Source: DATELY01 sp035276085 (GTDB taxonomy: Bacteria > Pseudomonadota > Gammaproteobacteria > Steroidobacterales > Steroidobacteraceae). Taken from it: a stretch of DNA of 14,292 nucleotides. The stretch is taken from assembly GCA_035276085.1 (NCBI GenBank), contig DATELY010000005.1, positions 1-14,292 of the forward strand, written 5' to 3'. Made by a program: the position numbers and the translations under genes. The notes under the pieces are model-generated. The model was given only the letters and a program-made list of their open reading frames with translations. It was not told where the DNA came from and did not search any database. Positions 1-6,447 of this stretch are shown here, in pieces (positions within the stretch are counted from its first letter, which is position 1; the number at the start of each line of letters is the position of its first letter).

Positions 1-1
1 G

Positions 2-94
2 CAATACGCCCGCGCAGATGCCGTGGTAGACACGTCCCGGCACACAGTTGCAAAAAGTCTTGCCGCGGTCCGGGCCGCTCTGGCGTCATCCTGA
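2..94 (+). CDS. C-terminal fragment of a shikimate-kinase-like protein, cut by the window edge
   Basis: Frame 2 is open from the window edge to a TGA at 92-94 and gives 30 residues ending in RADAVVDTSRHTVAKS and then LAAVRAALASS. The pattern Y-x-R-A-D-x-V-V-D-T-S, followed by a helix, is how shikimate kinase and gluconate-kinase-like P-loop proteins end. The VDTS variant recalls, from memory, the shikimate-kinase-like C-terminal domain of BoxR/BzdR regulators of aromatic degradation. That reading fits a neighbouring aromatic catabolic operon but rests on 30 residues. The gene would converge on hpaI with 76 bases between the two stops. A competing minus-strand frame (ATG at 108, open to the edge) has less family-like composition and no good ribosome site. 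Confidence 0.4.
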   Translation, partial: QYARADAVVDTSRHTVAKSLAAVRAALASS

Positions 95-170
95 ACAGCG
101 GAACGCATCCATGACCGTCAGTTCACGAATGCTCGACGCCTGAACGGTTTCCAAGTCTGCGCGGGTTTAC

Positions 171-983
171 TCAATACACGCTGTCGCGTTTGGATGCGGG
201 CGACGGCGTGCTGCCACTCTTGAAGCTCTGCGCCAGATCGCGTGCAGCGCGAACCAGCAGCGTCGTGTCCACGCCCACGGCCACGAACAACGCGCCCATG
301 TCGAGGTAGCGCCGGGCCAGCGTCGGATCGGCGCTCAAGATGCCTGCTGCCTTGCCGGCGCCGCGCACGGCTGCGATGCCTTGGGCAATTGCTTGCTGCA
401 CGACGGGTTCGCCGGGCTTGCCGATATGTCCCAGCGACGCGGACAGATCGGCTGGACCGAAGAACACGCCATCGATTCCATCCACTGCTGCGATCGCGTC
501 CAGATTCCCCAGTGCCTTCGCAGATTCGACCTGCACGAGCACACACAACTCCGTATGCGCCTTGTTCAGATAGCCTTCGATCTGGTTCCAGCGTGAAGCG
601 CGGGCGAGGGCACTGCCGACGCCGCGCAGGCCAGCCGGGGGATAACGAGTAGCGGCGACTACGCGAGCTGCCTGTTCGGCGGTCTCGATCATCGGCACGA
701 GCAGTGTCTGCGTTCCGATGTCGAGGTATTGCTTGATCAAAGCCACATCGCTCTGCACCGGCCGCACGACGGCATGGGTGGGGTAGGGCGCGATGGCCTG
801 CAACTGCGAGAGTACCTGCCGCAGATCGTTGGGTGCATGTTCGGCGTCGATCAGCAGCCAGTCAAAGCCCGTCGTCGCGAGCAGCTCGGCAACGTAGGGA
901 TCTGCAAGTCCAAGCCACAGACCGATCTGCGGTCGTCCTTCGCGCAGCGCCTGCTTGAAAGGATTGATGGGAAGTTGATTCAC
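171..983 (-). CDS. hpaI: 4-hydroxy-2-oxoheptane-1,7-dioate aldolase (HpaI)
   Basis: Class II pyruvate aldolase of the HpcH/HpaI family, 270 residues. It catalyses the last step of the homoprotocatechuate meta pathway, splitting 4-hydroxy-2-oxoheptanedioate into pyruvate and succinate semialdehyde in the cytoplasm. Conserved blocks seen are GRPQIGLWLGL, FDWLLIDAEHAPND, IGTQTLLVPMIE, RYPPAGLRGVGSALARASRW and FGPADLSASLG. The residues matching the E. coli catalytic and metal set are His49, Arg74, Glu153 and Asp179, each shifted by four. The start is taken as GTG at 983-981 because TTGAGGTAGC lies just upstream. The open frame continues further 5' but only as a shadow inside hpaH. It begins 10 bases after the hpaH stop and is the last gene of the operon. 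The C-terminal tail beyond about residue 255 is Ser/Pro-rich and not conserved. Confidence 0.95.
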   Translation of the reverse strand: MNQLPINPFKQALREGRPQIGLWLGLADPYVAELLATTGFDWLLIDAEHAPNDLRQVLSQLQAIAPYPTHAVVRPVQSDVALIKQYLDIGTQTLLVPMIETAEQAARVVAATRYPPAGLRGVGSALARASRWNQIEGYLNKAHTELCVLVQVESAKALGNLDAIAAVDGIDGVFFGPADLSASLGHIGKPGEPVVQQAIAQGIAAVRGAGKAAGILSADPTLARRYLDMGALFVAVGVDTTLLVRAARDLAQSFKSGSTPSPASKRDSVY

Positions 984-993
984 CCGTGCTACC

Positions 994-1797
994 TCAAACG
1001 AAGCGGAAGGAGATGCTGCCGAGCGCACCGTAGTCGATGTGAAAGTTATCGCCGCGCGCGCCGCCCGTTGGACGTGTGAACGAGCCCGCCAGCACGACAT
1101 CGCCGGCATGGAGGCGCTCATCGTACGGCGCGATCTTGTTCGCGAGCCATGCCACGCCAGTCGCAGGATGGTTGAGTACTGCGGCGGCCAGCCCGGTCTC
1201 TTCGATGACGCCGTTCTTGTACAGCATCGCGCCGCACCAGCGCAGATCGACATCCAGCGGCCGAACCGGGCGTCCGCCTAGAACGATACCGGCATTCGCC
1301 GCGAAATCGGAGATGGTATCGAACACCTTGCGCATGACCTTCGTGTCGCGATCGAACTGCTCGATGCGAGCATCGATGATCTCGATCGCCGGCGTCACGT
1401 ATTCGGCCGCATTCAGGACATCGAAGAGAGTGACTCCGGGACCTTGGAGCGGCTTGCCCAGAATGAACGCCAACTCGACTTCCACGCGCGGCGCAATGAA
1501 CCGCTCCACGGGGATATCGCTGCCCGCATCGAAAAACATGTCGTCCATGAGCGGCGCGTAATCCGGTTCGGTGATCTGGCTTGCGATCTGCATCGCTCGG
1601 GACGTGAGGCCGATCTTGCGGCCCCTGATCTTGCGGCCGTCGGCCAGCTCCAGTTTCACCCACTCCCGCTGGATGGCGTAGCCGTCTTCGATCGTCATGC
1701 CCGGATGCTGGGCGGAGAAGTGTCGCAACTGCGTGCGCGTCTTGCGCGCGTTGTACAACTGACGTGCAAGCTTCGCGACGGTGTCTTGGTCGAGCAT
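994..1797 (-). CDS. hpaH: 2-oxo-hept-4-ene-1,7-dioate hydratase (HpaH)
   Basis: 267 residues, the same length as E. coli HpaH (HpcG) and alignable along the whole chain. It belongs to the MhpD/fumarylacetoacetase-like hydratase family and adds water to 2-oxohept-4-ene-1,7-dioate to give the HpaI substrate. Visible blocks are TIEDGYAIQREWVKLELADG, KIGLTSRAMQ, SQITEPDYAPLMDDMFFD, RVEVELAFILGKPL and VFDTISDFAANAGIVLGGRP. The metal ligands expected from the family, Glu106, Glu108 and Glu139, are at exactly those positions. It ends in SISFRFV as the E. coli protein ends in SISCRFV. The ATG at 1797-1795 follows a TGAGG motif. The gap to the upstream hpaF stop is 6 bases, so translational coupling is likely. 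Confidence 0.96.
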   Translation of the reverse strand: MLDQDTVAKLARQLYNARKTRTQLRHFSAQHPGMTIEDGYAIQREWVKLELADGRKIRGRKIGLTSRAMQIASQITEPDYAPLMDDMFFDAGSDIPVERFIAPRVEVELAFILGKPLQGPGVTLFDVLNAAEYVTPAIEIIDARIEQFDRDTKVMRKVFDTISDFAANAGIVLGGRPVRPLDVDLRWCGAMLYKNGVIEETGLAAAVLNHPATGVAWLANKIAPYDERLHAGDVVLAGSFTRPTGGARGDNFHIDYGALGSISFRFV

Positions 1798-1803
1798 GTG
1801 GCC

Positions 1804-2235
1804 TCAGCTCTTCTTGAACAAGGGATGCAGCGAACTGTTCCTGGCATCGAAGACTTCCGGTCCTTCATCGACCTGCAGCGTGACGCCGATGTGCTGGTTC
1901 TCGAGTAGTGGAGCCAGATGCGCCATTGCAGCCGCCTCCAGCGCTTTGCCAGCCGCTTGCTGGACGGCTGAGCTGCGGCCGCGGCCCATGCGCAGATTGA
2001 GATAGATGAAGCCATACTCGCCGGAACCGCCGGCGGCCTTGCCGGCAGCACCGCCATCGGCCACTGCATAGTGAGCAGCAGGGTAGGCGAGTACGCGCAC
2101 GCCGCCGGTCGGAAACACTGGCTTGTCCTGCTCGTCGCGCACGGTCAGCATGGTATCGGCGAGCCTGCGGCACAGGCCGCTCATGTCCGTGCGCGCTTCG
2201 AGATTGGGTGTGTACAGGATGACGAGATGAGGCAC
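1804..2235 (-). CDS. hpaF: 5-carboxymethyl-2-hydroxymuconate delta-isomerase (HpaF, CHMI)
   Basis: 143 residues of the CHMI branch of the tautomerase superfamily, against about 126 for E. coli HpaF. It isomerises 5-carboxymethyl-2-hydroxymuconate before decarboxylation. The N-terminus is (Met)-Pro-His-Leu, so Pro becomes residue 1 after Met removal, the catalytic base of this superfamily. Other family-like segments are FPTGGVRVLAYPA, YGFIYLNLRMGRGRS and the end SLHPLFKK, matching VHALFK in E. coli. The start is GTG at 2235-2233, behind TTGAGGAACG. A Gly/Ala-rich stretch at residues 61-72 (GGAAGKAAGGSG) is extra compared with E. coli and probably forms a loop. It lies 10 bases after the ligB-like stop and 6 bases before hpaH. 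Confidence 0.88.
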   Translation of the reverse strand: MPHLVILYTPNLEARTDMSGLCRRLADTMLTVRDEQDKPVFPTGGVRVLAYPAAHYAVADGGAAGKAAGGSGEYGFIYLNLRMGRGRSSAVQQAAGKALEAAAMAHLAPLLENQHIGVTLQVDEGPEVFDARNSSLHPLFKKS

Positions 2236-2245
2236 GCGGCGTTCC

Positions 2246-3064
2246 TCAAGTGATGCTCATGCTTGCCGTCGTACACGTCACGGCCCAGACCGGAATCGGA
2301 GCGAAGTGATGAATCGTTCCCTTGCCGCGCGCTGCCGCAGCGATGGACACGAACGTGCGAATCTCGAAACCACCTTGGCCCGCCTCGCGATAGATGTCGA
2401 TATCCGTGTACGACAGCATCGCTTCCTTGTCGTTGCGGCACCAGCGATCCATGAACTGTTTGTCCCACTCCAGGTTGATCTTTCCGGAGTCCGGTGTTGC
2501 CGGCCAGTGTGAGATACCGCCCGTGCCGATGAGGGCAATGCGCTCGGGCACGCTATCGCAGGCGCGACGCAGCGCCTCGCCGAAGGCCCAGGCACGAGGC
2601 AGCGGCGTGAGCGGCGGTCCCTGGCAGTTGATATTGGCGGGGATCACGGGCAGATCGAACGCCGGCGTGAGAAAGCTCAGCGGCACCATGATGCCGTGAT
2701 CGAACTTCCACTCCTCGGCATAGGCGACATCCACCGTTTTCATGATCTCGGTGATGAGCTTCAGTGACAACTCCGCGCTGCCGGGAACGTGCGCATGCGG
2801 AATACGCAGCCAGTCGGGATCTTCGATCGGGCCTTCGTACTCGTCGGACATGCCCACGGCGAAAGCAGGCATGTTGTTCATGAAGAAGTTGGCGAAATGC
2901 TCGGCGGCGACCACGAACAACGCATCGGGACGGGACGCAGCAAGGTCTTGCCCCATCTTCGAAAGCGCCTGATGGTAGGTCGCCCTCAAGGTCTCTTCAG
3001 CCATGTGGGCACGGCCGGTGATGCCGGGCGCGTGCGAGCAGACACCTGCATAGACCAGGCTCAT
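2246..3064 (-). CDS. LigB-type extradiol ring-cleavage dioxygenase, catalytic (beta) subunit; presumed homoprotocatechuate 2,3-dioxygenase
   Basis: 272 residues of the class III (LigB) extradiol dioxygenase family, which use non-haem Fe(II) and O2 to open catechol rings next to the diol. Expected iron ligands by comparison with protocatechuate 4,5-dioxygenase LigB are His11 (CSHAPG), His56 (AAEHFANFF) and Glu234 (GGFEIRTF). His186 in IGTGGISHWP matches the catalytic base. Further family blocks are FDHGIMVPLSF (119-130 region) and INLEWDKQFMDRW. It occupies the place of hpaD between hpaE and hpaF, so the substrate is inferred to be 3,4-dihydroxyphenylacetate. The fold resembles LigB of a LigAB pair, and a LigA-type gene lies directly upstream with an ATGA overlap (3061-3064). 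Substrate identity is inference from context; a protocatechuate- or gallate-like catechol remains possible. Confidence 0.88.
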   Translation of the reverse strand: MSLVYAGVCSHAPGITGRAHMAEETLRATYHQALSKMGQDLAASRPDALFVVAAEHFANFFMNNMPAFAVGMSDEYEGPIEDPDWLRIPHAHVPGSAELSLKLITEIMKTVDVAYAEEWKFDHGIMVPLSFLTPAFDLPVIPANINCQGPPLTPLPRAWAFGEALRRACDSVPERIALIGTGGISHWPATPDSGKINLEWDKQFMDRWCRNDKEAMLSYTDIDIYREAGQGGFEIRTFVSIAAAARGKGTIHHFAPIPVWAVTCTTASMSIT

Positions 3065-3387
3065 ACGCCCGCTACCTTTTCGTTCATTGCCGTCGTCATC
3101 GCGTAGACGCCGGCGCGCACCGGGCCGTGCTTCTGCACGCCCTCGCGCATCGCCTGGATGTAGTCGGCCCAGGGCATTCCGAGCAGAGCCGCGAAATGCA
3201 TCAGCAGCTGGCCATTGGCGCCGAGTACGTAAATCAGGCCGATGTCGCCGCGCCGAATGCCGTCGCGTTCCTCGTCGGTCAGGTTGTACCGCTGCAGTAC
3301 CGAGTCGGGCTTCTGCTTGAAGCCGCTCTGCAGCTCTTTATCGCGATTGATGTCGTACAGAAACTTTTGCACTTGATAGAGGCTCAT
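3061..3387 (-). CDS. LigA-type small (alpha) subunit of the extradiol dioxygenase
   Basis: 108 residues, all helical in character, of the LigA superfamily (protocatechuate 4,5-dioxygenase alpha subunit). In that family LigA caps the active site of LigB and helps bind substrate. The pattern QKFLYDINRDKELQSGFKQK, LQRYNLTDEERDGIRRGDIG, LYVLGANG-like and LLMHFAALLG is typical of the family. The start is ATG at 3387-3385 because GGAGGAACTGCAG stands directly before it. The frame is open further upstream, but that part is antisense noise within hpaE. It begins 23 bases after the hpaE stop, and its stop overlaps the ligB-like start (ATGA), which is classic coupling for subunits made in equal amounts. 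The canonical E. coli hpa operon has no such gene. Confidence 0.88.
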   Translation of the reverse strand: MSLYQVQKFLYDINRDKELQSGFKQKPDSVLQRYNLTDEERDGIRRGDIGLIYVLGANGQLLMHFAALLGMPWADYIQAMREGVQKHGPVRAGVYAMTTAMNEKVAGV

Positions 3388-3410
3388 CTGCAGTTCCTCC
3401 GTTCGCGCGC

Positions 3411-4880
3411 CTAGACACCCCAATGCGGGATGTGATGCGAGCCCAGGGATACGCATACGTTCTTCGGCTCGAGGAAGACTTCGTAGCTCCACGTGCCGCC
3501 TTCGCGGCCGGTGCCCGATGCCTTGGTGCCGCCGAAGGGCTGACGCAAATCGCGCACGTTCTGGCTGTTGACGAAGCACATGCCGGCCTCGATCGCCGCG
3601 GCGACACGATGGGCGCGCCCGATGTTCTCGCTCCACACATAGCTCGACAGGCCGTATTGAATGTCGTTGGCCTTGGCGATCGCGTCGGCCTCGTCCTTGA
3701 ACGGAATCAGGCAGGCCACCGGACCGAAGATCTCGTCCTGCGCAATCTTCATGCGGTTGTCGACATCGGCGAAAACGGTTGGCCACACGAAGTTGCCGCC
3801 GCGAATGCGGGCCGGTAACTCGGGTGCATAACTGGGCCGGTCCACTCCGCCGCAGAGAAGCGTTGCGCCCTCCTTGGGACCCAGCTCGATATAGCTGCGG
3901 ACCTTCTCCAGATGACTCTTGCTGATCATGGGGCCAATGGTGGTCTTCTCCTCGAGCGGGTCGCCGACCACGAGACGCCTGGCGCGTTCGACGAACCGCT
4001 CCGCGAAGCGCGCGTAGATCGATTGTTGAACCAGAATGCGCGAGCCGGCCGTGCAGCGCTCACCGTTGTTCGAGAAGATCATGAAGAGGGCGGCGTCGAG
4101 GGCGCGTTCGAAGTCCGCATCGTCGAAAATGACGAACGGGCTCTTGCCACCCAACTCCATGCTGAATTTTTTCATGCCCGCGGCGCGAACGATGCGATTG
4201 CCCGTCGCCGTGGAGCCTGTGAACGAGACCGCGCGCACATCGGGGTGGCTGACTAACGGCTCGCCGGCTTCGGCGCCGAAGCCGTGAACGACATTCAGAA
4301 CGCCAGCGGGTATGCCGGCTTCCAACGCCAGCTCGCCCAGCCGCGCCGCGGTCAGCGGCGAGAGCTCGCTCATCTTCAAGACGGCCGTATTGCCAAAGGC
4401 GAGTGCCGGCGCGACTTTCCAAGTCGCCGTCATGAACGGCACGTTCCAGGGAGAGATGAGCGCGCACACACCGACAGGGTGGAACAGCGTGTAGTTCAAG
4501 TGTGTCGGCGTGGGATACGTGTGGCCGTCCACCCGCGTGCACATCTCGGCGAAGTAATAGAAGTTGTCGGCCGCGCGCGGGATGAGCTGCTTGCCGGTTT
4601 GAGCGATCGGCTGGCCGGTGTCCTGCGTCTCGGTCTGCGCGATCCCGGGCACATTGCTCGCGATGAGATCGCCCAGCTTGCGAATCAGCGCTGCGCGTTC
4701 GACTGCGGGCCGGGTGGACCACGCGGGGAACGCTGCCTTCGCGGCCGCGACCGCGGCATCGACTTCGGCAGCCGAACCCGCCGCTGCTTCCGCCAGCACT
4801 TCCTGAGTCGCCGGGTTGATGGTTTCGAAGTAGCGCGAACCTTCGGTCGGCCGGCCGTTGATCAAATGGTGAATGCGCAT
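3411..4880 (-). CDS. hpaE: 5-carboxymethyl-2-hydroxymuconic-semialdehyde dehydrogenase (HpaE)
   Basis: 489 residues of the NAD-dependent aldehyde dehydrogenase superfamily, the usual HpaE length. It oxidises the ring-cleavage product 5-carboxymethyl-2-hydroxymuconate semialdehyde to the dicarboxylic product. Diagnostic residues are Asn146 in SPWNVPFM, the NAD-binding FTGSTATG (220-227), general base Glu242 in MELGGKSPF and nucleophile Cys276 in NNGERCTAGSR. The C-terminal blocks DEIFGPV, YGLSSYVWSEN, VNSQNVRDLRQPFGGTKASG and the tail HHIPHWGV are also HpaE-like. The start is the ATG at 4880-4878 (MRIHHLING), preceded by CCGGAGCAACATCG. An earlier ATG 14 codons upstream overlaps the hpaG2 end and has no ribosome site. 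It starts 22 bases after hpaG2. Confidence 0.95.
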   Translation of the reverse strand: MRIHHLINGRPTEGSRYFETINPATQEVLAEAAAGSAAEVDAAVAAAKAAFPAWSTRPAVERAALIRKLGDLIASNVPGIAQTETQDTGQPIAQTGKQLIPRAADNFYYFAEMCTRVDGHTYPTPTHLNYTLFHPVGVCALISPWNVPFMTATWKVAPALAFGNTAVLKMSELSPLTAARLGELALEAGIPAGVLNVVHGFGAEAGEPLVSHPDVRAVSFTGSTATGNRIVRAAGMKKFSMELGGKSPFVIFDDADFERALDAALFMIFSNNGERCTAGSRILVQQSIYARFAERFVERARRLVVGDPLEEKTTIGPMISKSHLEKVRSYIELGPKEGATLLCGGVDRPSYAPELPARIRGGNFVWPTVFADVDNRMKIAQDEIFGPVACLIPFKDEADAIAKANDIQYGLSSYVWSENIGRAHRVAAAIEAGMCFVNSQNVRDLRQPFGGTKASGTGREGGTWSYEVFLEPKNVCVSLGSHHIPHWGV

Positions 4881-4902
4881 CGATGTTGCTCCGGTGAGTC
4901 GT

Positions 4903-5670
4903 TCAACGGCCGAACACGTCATTGCCTACGATGGTGTTGATCAGGCGGCCGATGTCTTCGATTTCCGTCACCACTTCATCGCCCACGTTGACGTTGGCCA
5001 CGCCTTCGGGCGTGCCGGTGAGGATCACATCGCCGCTCCGCAGCGTCATGAACTCACTGAGATATTCGATCAAGGATGGGATGTCGTTGATCATGTTGCC
5101 TGTGTGGCCATGCTGTGTGCGCTGGCCATTGACGTACGTGCTGAGAGTCAGCTGGTGCGGATCGGAGACTTCGTTCGCCGGCACGAACCAGGGCCCCAGC
5201 ACGGTGGCTCCATCGCGGCTCTTCACTCGCAGGTTAGGGCGATACCAGTTCTCGAGATAGTCGCGAAACGCGTAGTCGTTGCACACCGTGTAACCAGCCA
5301 CGTGCTGCATCGCATCTGCGGCCTTCACACGCTGTGCGGTGCGACCGATGATCACTGCGAGCTCACACTCGTAATGCATGAAAGTCACGTCAGCCGGACG
5401 GCGTGTCTGAGCGCGATGTCCGATGACGGTGCCAGGCCCCTTCAAGAATGCGAGCGGCTCGTCCTTCGCCGTCACCGTCAGTTCCTTGGACAGCTCCTTC
5501 AGGTGGTCGGCGTAATTCAAACCCAACGCGACGATCGTGCGCGGCTCGAACGGCGGCAGCCACACGACGCTGTCCTCGCGGACGATGCGGCCGTCAGCCA
5601 GGCGCAGGCCGTCGGCGTGTTCATACGCCGTGTGGATGGTTCCGCCGTAAGCCACGCGCGCGCTCTTCAT
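4903..5670 (-). CDS. hpaG2: HpaG C-terminal-type subunit: 5-oxopent-3-ene-1,2,5-tricarboxylate decarboxylase / 2-hydroxyhepta-2,4-diene-1,7-dioate isomerase
   Basis: 255 residues of the fumarylacetoacetase (FAH) family, matching the C-terminal half of E. coli HpaG. It takes part in decarboxylation and tautomerisation between HpaF and HpaH. Family blocks include IVALGLNYADH (47-57), EPLAFLKGP, MHYECELAVIIG, AGYTVCNDYAFRDYLENWYR and FMTLRSGDVILTGTPEG. The metal ligands of the FAH fold, Glu101 and Glu103 in ECE, and Asp132, are all present, so this is the catalytically competent half. Its ATG overlaps the stop of hpaG1 (ATGA at 5667-5670). That supports a two-subunit version of what is one fused polypeptide in E. 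coli. A short N-terminal domain of about 40 residues (MKSARVAYGG...) precedes the FAH core. Confidence 0.94.
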   Translation of the reverse strand: MKSARVAYGGTIHTAYEHADGLRLADGRIVREDSVVWLPPFEPRTIVALGLNYADHLKELSKELTVTAKDEPLAFLKGPGTVIGHRAQTRRPADVTFMHYECELAVIIGRTAQRVKAADAMQHVAGYTVCNDYAFRDYLENWYRPNLRVKSRDGATVLGPWFVPANEVSDPHQLTLSTYVNGQRTQHGHTGNMINDIPSLIEYLSEFMTLRSGDVILTGTPEGVANVNVGDEVVTEIEDIGRLINTIVGNDVFGR

Positions 5671-6353
5671 GCGGCTCGCGCCTCGGCGACGACGCGATTC
5701 TCCAGTCGTCCGAGACCGTCGATCTCGATGGCGACACGCTGGCCGGCATGCACCTGAGGTGCACCCGCGGAAGCACCCAGCATCAGGACATCGCCGGGAT
5801 TCAAGGTCATGAAATCAGTCACGTCGGCGAGCAGCGTTGCCGCCGAGCGCACACGTCCTGCGGTGCTCGCGGAGTGGACCACCCGGTCGTCGACATAGAC
5901 GCGTATGGCGAGTGCATCGGGATTCGGAATGGATGCAATATCCTTCACGAGCGGCCCAATGGGACAGAAACCATCGCGCGCAATGAAGCGAATGGAAGGG
6001 CGATAGAAGCTCTCGTGCGGCAGGCTCACGTCGTTGACGATCACGCAGCCGGCAATGAAGTCCATGGCTCCAGCGGCGGGCACCCGACAGGCCGTGCGTC
6101 CAATGACCAGACCGAGATTGGCGCCGATCGCCAGGGCAGTCCATCCGTGCGGCACACGCAGGGCCGCGCCACTCGCGGCCAGCGTATTGCGCGGCTTGAC
6201 AAAGAGAATGGGCGCTTTCGGCGGTGCTTTGTAGGGTGCCTGATGCACCGCTTCGCCCAGCATCGCCAGCGCCAGCGGGTCGTTCATCAAGGTGCCATAC
6301 ACGACCCCCGACAGGCGATAGGGCGGGAAGTCGAAGGCGGGCAGATCGATCAT
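5667..6353 (-). CDS. hpaG1: HpaG N-terminal-type subunit (FAH-fold, metal site degenerate)
   Basis: 228 residues matching the N-terminal half of E. coli HpaG: PYKAPPKAPILFVKPRNTL, IVNDVSLPHESFYRPSIR, ARDGFCPIG and LNPGDVLMLG. In this half the ExE metal ligands seen in hpaG2 are replaced (Gly77 and Asn79 at the aligned places). This also holds in the E. coli fusion, where that half reads GAT, so the loss is a family trait and not decay. It probably acts as the structural partner of HpaG2 and may contribute to the isomerase/decarboxylase site. The start is ATG at 6353-6351. It adds about 13 residues (MIDLPAFDFPPYR) before the region alignable to E. coli, and the ribosome site is weak (CACAGG). 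It is the first gene of the operon, about 27 bases downstream of the predicted transcription start. Confidence 0.9.
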   Translation of the reverse strand: MIDLPAFDFPPYRLSGVVYGTLMNDPLALAMLGEAVHQAPYKAPPKAPILFVKPRNTLAASGAALRVPHGWTALAIGANLGLVIGRTACRVPAAGAMDFIAGCVIVNDVSLPHESFYRPSIRFIARDGFCPIGPLVKDIASIPNPDALAIRVYVDDRVVHSASTAGRVRSAATLLADVTDFMTLNPGDVLMLGASAGAPQVHAGQRVAIEIDGLGRLENRVVAEARAA

Positions 6354-6386
6354 GACCGTTGGCCTGTGAAGCCGGCAGAGGTAATC

Positions 6387-6412
6387 TAATTACTAAGATG
6401 TTAGTTAGTTAG
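6387..6412. promoter_or_regulatory. Candidate HpaR operator in the divergent hpaG1-hpaR gap
   Basis: An inverted repeat ACTAA-GATG-TTAGT (6392-6405) lies between the proposed -35 and -10 boxes of the hpa promoter. The repeat continues imperfectly outward (CTAATT on the left, TTAGTTAG on the right, one base offset), so TTAG recurs three times in tandem at 6401-6412. CTAA/TTAG half-sites of this size suit MarR-family dimers, and a bound dimer here would block RNA polymerase. No binding data are available; this is inferred from position, symmetry and the adjacent hpaR gene. Confidence 0.5.
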
Positions 6413-6416
6413 TCAA
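6387..6416 (-). promoter_or_regulatory. Candidate sigma-70 promoter of the hpa operon
   Basis: Read on the minus strand, TTGACT (6416-6411) is followed after 18 bases by TAATTA (6392-6387). That gives a -35/-10 pair whose transcript would start near 6380 and carry a leader of about 27 bases before hpaG1. This AT-rich patch stands out in a GC-rich window and lies in the hpaG1/hpaR divergent gap. The assignment is by motif only. Confidence 0.55.
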
Positions 6417-6447
6417 GCTTGGGGACCTGGATGGGGCAGGAGCACGC

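Noticed and set aside
1..108. Minus-strand frame from an ATG at 108 to the window edge
   Set aside because: It lacks a ribosome site and its composition is less protein-like than the plus-strand frame that ends at 94; both cannot be real.
118..546. Long minus-strand frame of 142 codons overlapping the end of hpaI
   Set aside because: Its Arg-rich, motif-free product is typical of an out-of-frame reading of GC-rich coding DNA, and hpaI explains the region fully.
4284..4940. Plus-strand frame of 218 codons antisense to hpaE
   Set aside because: It has Arg/His-rich composition with no domain or ribosome site. HpaE on the other strand has intact catalytic motifs over the same bases.
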